Source of the DNA: Anthonomus grandis grandis
Lineage: Eukaryota; Arthropoda; Insecta; Coleoptera; Curculionidae
DNA: 64,000 bases
Direction: 5' to 3'
Assembly (NCBI RefSeq): GCF_022605725.1
Contig: NC_065549.1
Location: 40,315,690-40,379,689 of the forward strand
In this document: positions 23,450-33,640 of the stretch, in pieces
Numbering within the stretch: the stretch's first letter is position 1
Layout: each line of letters starts with the position of its first letter
Notes under the pieces: model-generated
The model's input: the letters and a program-made list of their open reading frames with translations, nothing else
The model's database searches: none
What the model was told of the DNA's origin: nothing
Translations under genes and position numbers: made by a program

Positions 23450-23813
23450 AGCAAATAAGACGTTAAAATAATAATTGAACACTGAACAATATTAACAATC
23501 GTTGAAATAAGACGGACGATAACAACTAATATGACACACGCTGCGACTGCAAATAAGACGTAAAAACACATAAACAGCTGCAAAAAGTCACGTGAATATT
23601 CTAACGCGCGCTATTGGTTCAAACGCATTCAGCGAGTTTTGCAACTAATTTCGCGAAGCATAGAGCCAGTTTTGCAAATTACAAGCCTTTTTGATATGAT
23701 ATTTAGGTATCAAAGAGCCTGTTTAGCGCGGAACTGACTCGACCAAACTATTAGCCTTATAAAAATGAACATTTCTGACACAAAAAACAATTTTCGGTAA
23801 AAATGTCGATTAG

Positions 23814-23836
23814 CGAGTTTTGCAAATAATGGCCTC
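23814..23836 (-). repeat. E3 right terminal inverted repeat
   Basis: Exact inverted partner of 21168-21190, followed by ATAT. Confidence 0.9.
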
Positions 23837-23840
23837 ATAT

Positions 23841-25063
23841 ATAATATACCCAATATCTTCTGCATTATTATAATGTTGGCTTATTATAATATTAACGAGT
23901 GATATTTCCAAGTTAAATATTTTGTAGAAAATTTTTTCTCTGCGACTTAAATTCATGAATATTTTGATTTATCAATAAAACTTAATTTCTTTAAGGCATT
24001 TTCGTTAGCGATCAAAAAGCTCATATTGCACCATAATTATTAAAAAATAAAATAAAAATATTTTTAAATTTATTTATCAAAATCTATGTATAGCTTTCTC
24101 ATGAAATAAAGGAAATTACTTATAAATTCTAATGCACTAATTTAATCTTCTTTCTTATAACTAAATTTATGTTTGAACAAAAAAAATTAGATAAAACACA
24201 ACAAGTTCTGACTCTAATAAAGTATTGCTCGATGTTTTATGTAATGAAATAACCTTCTAAAAAATTAAAGTGTTTTTCGAAACTTCGAAATAAACTTCCG
24301 AACCCTACTAGTTTAAAGCCTACTTATTATTTTCCTCGCTTGAAAATAATTCGTTCCCCAAAACACATTTTCTGGTTTACCGCTTTGCTATCGGATCCAA
24401 TCAATAAGGGCACAGCAAGGGCCCTGTTTTATAACACCCATGCTATTACCAGCAAAGGCAGAAGCCAAAGAGATAAATTGAATAATAAACCCTAACGTAG
24501 CCACGTAATAAATTTGTTTATTACACCTCTATTTTATCTGGCAGTATACTTATGAAACCTGCCCTAAAATTAGTTTTATACTTTAGGCCATAAAAATTAA
24601 CACGAGCTTTTTTGAATAAAGGGGTCAGGCAACCCTAACGGAAGGAAAATTATGCTTTAGGAGGAAAGTTATTGCTTGAAGTTTTAGGAAGTTAAAAGAG
24701 GCATAGGAGGGACAAGATAATAAGGCTTTTATATCCAACAGTCACCCACTTACAGGAAATACAGAAAAAATTATGTACAACAAGTTTAAGGTTTAAAATT
24801 AAATAATACAATATAATATTAAGCTAAAGGAAAATGTACGGAAGAGGCTTATAGGCTAATAAAAGTTTTAGAAAACATACATTTTCTTAAAGCATTACCT
24901 ACCTACAAAATCTCTAAGAGAAATTTAAGATTATTGATTAAAAAATCTTACTAAGAAAGACATTGAAGCAACAAAGAGGTCTAAGTTGTGGTTACAAAGA
25001 GTATTAAATAAGTTACACATATAATAAATCGGCGACCTTTTAAAAATGTTATTTATTGCTCTA
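23841..25063. other. Unassigned stretch with a G+C-richer patch
   Basis: 23841-23960 may hold weak upstream remnants of LINE-C. 24252-24496 (+) is an open frame of about 80 codons without a Met start, in a patch (24290-24560) with more G+C than its surroundings; I do not recognise the product. 24640-25060 shows nothing clear and may include the 3' UTR of LINE-D. Confidence 0.35.
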
Positions 25064-27530
25064 TTACACTCGAGAGTTTCTAGAGTTTAATCTGGGAACA
25101 ACAAAGTAAATTTGATTTAACAATGAGCTACAGTCGATTTTATAATTAACTAACTTATATAAAAAGACCACGGCCGCTACCACACGGCGGTCGGCTAAGG
25201 CTTTCATGTTAAAACGTGCAAGCATTATATCTTGACATGTTCCTCTTGCTGGATAAACACCATCGGTCTTGTACATTAAACATTTTAAAAATCTATGCTG
25301 AATTGACTCAATTTTATCAATTTTCACCTGATATACTGAATGCCATATAATTGAAGCGTACTCAAGCTTGGAGCGAACAAATGAGCAGTATAAGAACTGC
25401 ACCATCCTAGCTTCATCAAAATTGCGACAATTTCTAATTATAAAACCCAGAGACATGGATGCTGCTATAACTGTATTATGGATATGATTTTTAAAGTTGA
25501 AATTTCGGTCAAAAGTAACACCCAAGTCTTCAATTTCAAGACACCCAGTCAAAGAAAAATTTTGTATTTCATAATTATGCTGAAAAAAAATTTTGTTTCT
25601 ACAAAAAGTTACCTGAAAAAACTTTGACACATTAAGAAAAAGTCTGTTACTCTGACACCAGTCATATATATTATTTAATTCAGATTGAAGCAGTTGGCAA
25701 TCAGATATGGTTTCTATTTTTTTATAAATTTTTAAATCGTCTGCAAAAAGCAGTTTAAGACATAAAATAGTTAGTGCAAGGTTATTGATAAACAACAAAA
25801 AAAGAAGCGGTCCCAAGATTGCACCCTGTGGGACACCAGATCTTACGATCTATTGATTGGAGTGAAAACCATCCATTTTGATAAACTGCATTCGGTCTAG
25901 AAGGTACGAAGAAAATAATTTTAATACATTTTCAGAGCAACCCAGATAATAAAGTTTTATCAATAAAATAGTGATATCTACTTGAAAGCCTTCTGAAAAT
26001 CTATGTACCGAACATCCACTTGATTTCTGTTGTTTAGGGCTTGACATATGTATTAGGAAAGACAACATAAATTAGTAATACATGATCTTCATTCCATAAG
26101 TCCATGTTGATCGGGCGATATTAGTGTGCTTACTTGTGCGTGTAATTGTTTCTGTATACAAATTTCAAAAAGCTTAGAAAAATTGCATAGAATTGATATC
26201 GGTCTATAGTTTCTAAGTTCTGACTTGTCGCCCTTTTTAAAAACTGGAATAACTTGCGTGATCTTCCAACAAGACGGAAACGAACCTGTTTGAATGGATA
26301 TGTTAAAAATGTGAGCTAATGATTTTGCTAAAGGTGTAACGCAGTCTTTAGCTAAAAAGCTTGGAATAGAATCGGTACCACATGTTAATTTGTTTTTGAG
26401 TTTTTTGGATGCTTCGATTATATCGAACTCTTGAACGGGATTAATTAAAACTGTCTTTTGATTATGCAGTAAAGTATGAGGAACAAAGTTGCTTGCATCT
26501 GAATCAATGAAAATGCTCTGAAAGAAATTAGCAAAAGCTTCGACTATTGACTTGGGATCCGAGAACTCATTAGTGCCATCTTTCACGACACCTGGTATTC
26601 TAAAGTCGCCTTTCTTCATCTGTATGTATGTCCAAAACTGAGAACTGTCAGCATGGATATTATTTTGTAATTGACGTAAATAATTTAGAAATATACTATC
26701 AAGTAGTGTTTTAAGAATTAGTCTAGCATTTCGAAATATTTTATAGTAATAATTAGTTTTGTATTTTTTATATTTTTTGTAAGCTAATTCTTTATTTTGA
26801 ATTAAGCGAATGATCTTAGAAGTGTACCAAGGGGGATATCTTCGTTTCCGATTTATTTTTAATGCTACGGTGGTTTTAAAAACATTATTAATTAAGTTAT
26901 ACAAAATGTCCAGGCTTTGTTAACGTCTGTGCATTCAAACAATTGCTTCAAATCCATATTCAAGATTAACTTATATAGAAGAGGAAAATTTGCCTTACAA
27001 ATGTTAAATGCCTTAGGAGCAGTTTTGCATAACTCAAAAGGAGACGATTTTTCCATAATTAAATTGTCAATATTGATAAGTAAGGGGGAGTGATAATGAT
27101 CGATTTTTGATAAGGGTCTGCTTGTTTCAGAGATTTCGCAATTGATATTTTAAATTACCAAGTCCAATGTACGCCCCATAACATTTTTTACAATGTTTAA
27201 TTGTTTTAGGCCCAGAATATTTAAAAAAGAGTCAATCAGAGCAGCGTTGGTGTCAAATTCATTTATACCATATAGAGGAACATTAAAGTCACCCATAATA
27301 ATAAGTTTTTGATTAAGAATTGCATCATTCAATCATATTGTTTCTATAAACTGCTCAAGGTAGTCGTGATAATTTATATTTATTAAACGACTACTTATAG
27401 TTGTACCATAGATCTAAAAAAGTGATTATAAATGCTAATCCCTTATCTAAATAACGATCTATTATAAAAAGTGTGAAATCCTCACTCCGTCTGGAGAGTT
27501 TAGGTACGGACCTGACTACAATAACATAAT
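25064..27530 (-). pseudogene. LINE-D: Jockey-like retrotransposon ORF2, broken
   Basis: Reading leftward: an endonuclease part (about 27530-27150) with LIIMGDFNVPLYG and GRTLDLVI, then a spacer. 26904-26089 carries KRRYPPWYTSKIIRLI, TCGTDSIPSFLAKD, KGDKSELRNYRPISIL and SPDQHG. A damaged palm piece follows (26068-25850, with RFSEGFQVD replacing the usual SKAFD). 25816-25064 has MGPLLFLLFINNL, LFADDLKIY (catalytic Asp pair) and the thumb (LGVTFDRNFNFKNHI, KLEYASIIWH). The 5' end of the endonuclease is missing. The longest stretches are still open, so this is one of the younger LINE copies here. Confidence 0.85.
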
Positions 27531-28617
27531 CAAATTATACCTATAGTTTTTATTTTTTCTTATTTTAGTTACGTTTAATATTATTTCATTTATCGGTATA
27601 TAATTTTTAGAGTAATTTTCTTAGAGTGTTAAGTAGCGGCATAAGTTCAGGTTAAGGATCTAAAACCTACAGTTATTTTTGTTTTGTATTACACTAAATA
27701 TTGTTTATTTTATACATAATTTTCAAAAATCTTCGGCGCTCGGTATAAGTAGGTAAAAAAATTACTAGACGCCTATTATGCTTATTAGAATTGTAGAATA
27801 GATGAGACTAAAAATATGGAGATGATATATAATACCTGACGTATACCTATAGTATGGAAGAAATGTAAGCTAGGTAGATTCATTGGGCAAGGTCACTTTA
27901 TTTATTTATGTATTAAAATCTTTAAGTAGTTTGTATATTATACATTGTATACCATTGTATTTTATTAAAATAAACTTTGTACTTTATCTGTTCATTTTAC
28001 ATTTTTTTCAATGAAATATTTTACATTCTTTTTATTAAATCTATTACCAACGATAACAACAAACAATCCATTCCTGCCACCATTTTGCCGAAGCAAGCCT
28101 AATCTTATCCTTACTGAATATTAATGACTTTAGATCTATGGTACGACTATACTTTGGACGTTATAATATGGGTTGCGCCAAACATCTAATTCTGTGATTC
28201 TGTGAAAGTAGATTTAGATTAACTACATGGTAAACCAGCATTCTGGCTTACAAAAAGTCGCTGCAAAAAATGCTTCGATGCTAAATGTATTTTATTTATG
28301 AAGAAGCATGACTTGCAATATTGAAATTTGTCTGATGGTACAAAACTATTAATAAACCAAACAATAAATCGAAATGTAAGGCCAGGCTTTATGCAAATTT
28401 AAGTGGAAAAATGAACATTTTCCTACTTAACATTGCGTGCTAAAATATGGGATGCTCTGGTACCTTAGTGTAGTATGGAGGCGGCAAAGAATTGAGAGCA
28501 AATTGCTTAGTAACTTATGCATCTGGATCCGTGTGGATTACTGTGATTTAAGTTCTACCTTTAAAAGAAAAGTTAATTTTTTATTTATAAAAGGACTAAA
28601 TCGTTTATAATTATTAA
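27531..28617. other. Stretch without a recognised feature
   Basis: AT-rich sequence on both strands with no open frame, repeat or motif that I recognise. Confidence 0.4.
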
Positions 28618-29309
28618 TACAGGGTGTTTATACAAAATCAAGTACCAATATTTTAAAAGCATATTGCTGCAGTTAAAAATAAGACCTTTTTTTCCTATAA
28701 ACATGTGTTCTTAAATGCACTATATTCTAAAATGCACCCCATCAGAGCTACAGCCCACGTAAATTGCTTAAAGAAATCTATTATTTGAAACACTGGCTAT
28801 AGTTATATGTCAAATATTTTGGAAAAGTAAGAGTCCTAGGTCTTCTTGACATTTTCTGTCCCAAAAATGGTGTAAACCCAATTTTAGGAAAGGAATCAGG
28901 AGGACTTACTTTTATGATGGCTCATATCTTATGTTTCCAATAAGATACTTGAAAATGTAGAACACCATCTAATTAGCCATAAAAAAGTCTAAAATTATCG
29001 TTTTTAGCATTAGTCATTAGTCATAGCCCACTTCGTTTTTTATAATTTAAGGACCCTTTGGTTTATCAGCGATTTTCTCGAAAACGTTTAATTATACGGA
29101 AAAATGTAAGAAACAAAAAATTTACACTTTTGATGGTGTTGCTTCATTTTTAAATTTCTTATAGGAAACATAAGATACCGTCCATCAGAAGAGTGAGCTT
29201 TCCTGAATCCTCTCCTAAAATTGGATTTACACCATTTTTGAAACGGAAAATATAAATAGCACCCAAAAAACGGGGACATGCAACATTTTAGAAAAACTGA
29301 TGCATAATT

Positions 29310-29337
29310 GAGGCTATGAGTGCAAAAACGGACTAAC
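29310..29337 (+). repeat. E4 left terminal inverted repeat
   Basis: Begins GAGGCTATGAGTGCAA and ends CGGACTAAC; two mismatches to the inverted 30823-30850. The GAGGC-AT start is shared with E3. Preceded by AATT. Confidence 0.9.
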
Positions 29338-29699
29338 CCCAACATTATTAAGTGCTAAAAAATAGGTTTAAAAAAGTACGAAAATGTACGTGCGCAAAAC
29401 CCTTTTAAAAGAACATTTCTGTAGTTCGAATTAATTGAATGTTCTTGAGTGTTACTTAAATTTGCGGAATTTGTTTTAAATTTTTGGATATGGCTAATAT
29501 TCGATTTTTCTATGTGGATTAGTCCACTCTACATTTAAAATAGATTAGGTTTTTAATGGGTTATTATAACTTAAGCTATTATAAGTATTACGTCAAAAAC
29601 TGTATTACTCGTATTGTTACGAGAATAAATAAAAAAATATAGAAACTTTATTTTTTTATTAAATAGGTAGTTATTAAATACGTAAAGTTTCTTCTTCTT

Positions 29700-30600
29700 C
29701 AATTGGGCTACTTCACATCCAGTTGCTTGAGCGGATGACCTTAGATTTTTATAAAAATCTTGGTATATAGGAGGGATGAATTCCATTAACTCCAGGAGAT
29801 CTTTATTTTAGCTTCATTAATGGCATTACCATTTGGGTATAAAAGGCGCAGATCCTTAATTTCCTTGAAAAAAGATTTCCTTTTATTAAGATCTACTGTG
29901 TTAAAATAAACCTCTTCATTATTCGAGTACTTATACTGAATAGTATTGGGAAAATCTTTTCCATTGGATTTTGAGCCACTCCACCTTTGTTTTTTTTTCA
30001 GATACTTTTCTGTTTATTATGTTACTTTCATTAGTTCCTTAGAGGAAAAAAATCTTGACTTATCCATTTCTATTATGGTAAAGGGATTTTTTTCTAGCAT
30101 GTCTTATGACTGTCTGCCAGTCTTGAGGTATAAAGATATGCGGATGGAATTTCTTTTCTTTTTCTATGATTCCGGAATCTTGGTCGCATGGTAAATAGGA
30201 ATGACCACTTACAAGAAATTTATGATCTATTTCTTCCATAGTAAATAATGGAGATGCAGTAATATAGTTACATATCAATGACATTTTTATATTACGATTC
30301 TGACCACCACATTGGTCAGAATACATAATAAGTCTTTTCGAGGTAACAAAGTATTTTATGTAATATAAAATACATGATCCCACCTCTTGCGGCCCCCTGG
30401 AAGCAATACTTTCATCCCATACAAACATGAACGAATTATTGGTTCCCATTTCATATATATTAAAGCAGTAAGTCCATAACTGCCTTTTATAGTAACAAAT
30501 GCCTGTGGTAAGTACAGATGTAGGAAGAGTCTTCATTAAATCGAAACAGATGACCGCTGCGTTTCTCCACTTTTTGTCAGTTCAGTGTCTTTTCTTAAGG
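29700..30600 (-). pseudogene. E4 transposase-like protein (DUF7869-like), N-terminus deleted, broken
   Basis: Reading leftward from about 30600: CFDLMKTLPTSV (Asp 1), WDESIASRGPQEV, MYSDQCGGQNRN (Asp 2, 74 residues on), SGHSYLPCDQDSG (Asp 3, 43 residues on). These are in one frame to 30060. The C-terminal part continues in other frames: VEWLKIQWKRF, VYFNTVDLNKRK, and MEFIPPIYQDFYKNL at 29786 down. It is closest to E1 in the window. The basic N-terminal half seen in E1 is absent, matching the short element. It cannot be active. Confidence 0.75.
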
Positions 30601-30822
30601 TTTCTCTAGCACATAAACTTCTTACTTTTAGCAACACAGTGGACTAACTGAGGATAGTCCACTTTGCTTCTTTAAACTTTTATCAATAATAATGTTCAAT
30701 CACTATTTTAGTGCGGCCATCTCGTAACGAAAAGGAATAGGTCGTTTGATCCACTGTGCATTAAATAGATTTTAACTTGACGGATAATGTTCTACAATAA
30801 AGTCGATTTTGAATTTTTGTGA

Positions 30823-30850
30823 GTTAGTCCGATATTGCACTCATAGCCTC
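30823..30850 (-). repeat. E4 right terminal inverted repeat
   Basis: Inverted partner of 29310-29337, followed by AATT at 30851-30854. Confidence 0.9.
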
Positions 30851-31016
30851 AATTGTAGTTACGATTGTAAGTAATTAATTTTTTTCAAGTAATTTGCGTG
30901 GGCTGTAGCTCTAAGGGGGTGCATTTTAGGACACATGTTTATAGGAAAAAAACTTTTATTTTAACTCCAACAATACACTCTTAAAATATTTGCACAAAAT
31001 TTTGTAACAACCTGTA

Positions 31017-31959
31017 TATAAATAAAAACCTGTAATAAACCCAAAAAAAATAGGGATGAAAAAATCAATCATAAGACCATAAATGTTGGAACAACTGGAA
31101 ACAGAATATTTCTAAAAAATAAAAGAACAGCAGCATTTTTTTTTAATAAATATATTTTTCCTAAAAAATATTGCAGATATAAGTTTGATTCAATATTGAA
31201 CTCAATTTTGTAATTTTTTTCAAACGATCTTTTGCTAAAGATATCAGAACTAATGCACGTTAGTATTTGCCTAAAAACTAGGACAAGACCGTAGGGTCTG
31301 AAAACAAATCACCTTACAGACTCAGTTCATCATTGTTATCATCAGAGAGTTCCTCTCTTTTTCTTGGGAACTTAGAAGTCTGAATTTTGGATCAACCACT
31401 CAGGTATAACTACAATCAACAGTAAAACTGCAATCTGACTTTGCAGTTATACAACTTAATTAAAACTAATTTGGATGTCACTTAATAAAAATAATTAGAG
31501 ACCTAACATACTAAGATGGAAAAAAAAGAACAGTCATTTCCACACGCTAATATTGAATAAGTGGATGAAAAGTAAAATTGGCCTATGGGATCCAATGAAA
31601 CGCAATCCCTTAGCGTTCTTAAAATTGCAAATCTTTTATCCAGGAATCATAAATTTAAATATTTAATTTTTAAATTTATGATTCTTGGGCTAGGGGTGAG
31701 TCCAGTCTCACAAATCTAACTGGGTTTGATAGGAACCGACTGGGTCTTATTAATATTGAGAATTTATTGGTTTCTGTTCTTGAGAAGTACAGCAATCAGT
31801 TTTTCTATAGTTCATATTTAGAAGATACTTTCCACACAAACTTACTATTCTAGTACTAACCACAGACAACATATGTCATTCGCATATTAATATAATAGAC
31901 GGGACCCTTAGTAAGCTTGAAGGCAAGCTCATGAACATGCGTTATTTTTGTAGGATTTT
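31017..31959. other. Stretch without a gene; one short perfect palindrome
   Basis: No gene recognised. 31644-31684 contains inverted arms GAATCATAAATTTAAA around a 9-bp AT-rich loop. Confidence 0.5.
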
Positions 31960-33630
31960 TTGTGTTATATTGTGTTTGCTAAATAATGTTTTACTTTCTT
32001 TGAATGAGAGTTTTGATCTTTAAGTATGAATTGAATAGTTCAAGGTATTTCTTCCTCAAACCATAATAAGAAAAAGAAAAGAGTTAAGAAGAATAAGTGG
32101 TTTAGAATACGCAAAGCTATTAAGAGATCAAAAAACAAACCCATCATATTACTTTTCTGATCCTAATACTTATATCTTAAATCGAATTATATGTCTGTAT
32201 CTATTATAAATCTGTATCTGAATATTGTGGTCTGGAACCATATTTTTTGGCTATATTTATTTTTGCTTTAAGTACATTCTACAATCTATAACTTGTACTC
32301 AATTTTCTTTAACCTACTCAATATATAAATACCAGTTATATAAAAACACACACACACACAATATTTGTCATATTTAGAATAAAATGTAAATATACCGCGT
32401 GACACAGGAAAAAGGGAACACTTAATAACTTTTTTACTTTTCAAGATAAACAAATAAAATTTAATATTTCAATAGAATAGTCATAAGAGCATCTTTTGAC
32501 ATATTCGATTATTTTTTGTTGTTCCGGTTTAACAGGAAGTGACACTAACTTTTTTATTTTAAATGGGACATATGGTGTATTTTGATGGAAAATTATATTC
32601 TGAGAATAATTATACCGCACTTGCCACTTTTTACTTTACACTTATAAAAAGAATAATTTTTTTTAATTTAAGAATAAGTTGTCATAAATGCATTGAAAAT
32701 TTTAATTTTTAATCAAGTCATCACGGAAAAAATAATCATTTACATGGTGTTTTATCACTTAAATCAGTTTTTTAGAAATACAGTCAGCAAATATTTCTAA
32801 TATTAGTAAACATTGAAATTCTTTGAAAAACTACGGCCAATTTATTTTAATAACAAATAGTAATTGAACTTGACAAGATGTCACGTATTATATCGAATAA
32901 AAAATAACTCAAGAATGCGTCAAAATGCAGCCTCCTAGTCAAAAAATTAAAGCCTTCTGTGCTATTTCTATGAATTAAACACGTTTTTTTATATGACTTA
33001 ATTTTTTTCTTCTTATGGACTTATTTATTAACCGATTTTAAAAATATTTAGGTCAAATTATTGGGAAAAAGAAACCGCATTTTATAAGTGGTTGTTTCCA
33101 ATAATGCGCTATTTACAAAATTAAAGTAAATGCCAAAAAAAAATTAAAACTTTCAACGCATTCTTAAATTTTCAACGTATTCTTAAAATTTTAAAAAAAT
33201 ATTTTTTCTATGAGTATAAAACAAAAAGTAGCAAATGCAGTAACATTATCTTCTAATAATATACCAAGTGTCCCATTCAAAATAAGAAAATTAGTGTCAC
33301 TTAACTCCACTTAACTGGAAGTAACTGAATATATCAAAATATGCTCTTATAATAATTATATTGATATTCCAAATTTCATTTGCTTATCTTAAATAGTAAA
33401 ATAGTTATTTAGGGTTCCCTTTTTCCTGTGTCACCCGGTATATGGGTCCTGAAAATTGAAATACTTAATATTTTATTAATAATAATTTAAAAAATATCAT
33501 GGTAATTGTGCATAACTTAAATGGATATGCCTTTTTAATTATCGTACCTTATTTTGATTATATTTGAAAAGCAAGCCGGGTTGTATTTAAACTGAGATAT
33601 TAAATATAGCCCAGGTTCTTTTAAAAGGTA
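31960..33630 (+). repeat. Family R dispersed repeat, copy 2 (split by MITE B)
   Basis: Same landmarks as copy 1: ATTGTGGTCTGGAACCAT near 32225, a (CA)n near 32347, GCATAACTTAAATGGATA near 33510 and the 3' end GGTAAATATAATT near 33625. MITE B (32393-33440) lies between them. Near 32060-32155 the plus frame gives a Lys-rich segment ending RKAIKRSKNKPI, also seen in copy 3. Confidence 0.75.
32393..33440. mobile_element. MITE B: palindromic TA-flanked MITE
   Basis: Ends TACCGCGTGACACAGGAAAA and, inverted, TACCGGGTGACACAGGAAAA, each flanked by TA. Long inverted arms include AGTGACACTAA near 32545 paired with TTAGTGTCACTT near 33293. The uninterrupted site is seen in family R copy 3 near 36378, where AAATATGGGTC runs through. 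About 1048 bp, non-coding. Confidence 0.85.
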
Positions 33631-33640
33631 AATATAATTG

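Larger units (their letters stand above)
21168..23836 (-). mobile_element. E3: DNA transposon with DUF7869-like transposase gene
   Basis: A 2669-bp unit with perfect 23-bp terminal inverted repeats that begin GAGGCCATTATTTGC, flanked by ATAT (21164-21167 and 23837-23840). The TIR inner motif GAGTTTTGCAA recurs at 21373-21383, 23633-23643 and, with one change, near 23668-23677. A two-exon gene on the minus strand fills it. The element lies next to or within LINE-C. Confidence 0.85.
29310..30850 (-). mobile_element. E4: internally deleted DNA transposon with DUF7869-like transposase remnant
   Basis: A 1541-bp unit with 28-bp terminal inverted repeats (26 of 28 match) beginning GAGGCTATGAGTGCAA, flanked by AATT (29306-29309 and 30851-30854). 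Internal GGACTAA/TTAGTCC motifs lie near 29518 and 30642-30665. It carries only the catalytic core and C-terminus of the transposase. It lies inside the right arm of palindromic MITE A, whose left arm shows the unoccupied site. Confidence 0.85.
28620..31014. mobile_element. MITE A: palindromic TA-flanked MITE, interrupted by E4
   Basis: Ends begin CAGGGTGTTT and CAGGTTGTTA and are flanked by TA, the Tc1/mariner pattern. The two arms pair over most of their length. CCTATAAACATGTGT is near 28695 and inverted near 30940; AGAGCTACAGCCCACG is near 28745 and inverted near 30905. AATGGTGTAAA.CCAATTTTAGGA is near 28868 and inverted near 29215. The right arm is broken at 29309/30851 by E4. Without E4 and one AATT copy the MITE would be about 850 bp. 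It has no coding capacity of its own. Confidence 0.8.

Noticed and set aside
23320..23583. A hydrophobic 87-codon minus-strand frame upstream of the E3 gene
   Set aside because: It is a shadow of exon 1 in another frame; the spliced model gives a coherent protein.
21100..23900. Exact reading-frame continuity of LINE-C across E3
   Set aside because: A careful join with one ATAT leaves the frame off by two bases, so I do not use it as proof of the duplication.
29571..29786. Separate small gene for the 71-codon minus-strand frame
   Set aside because: Its start (MEFIPPIYQDFYKNL) is the C-terminal end of the E4 transposase; the rest is read-through.
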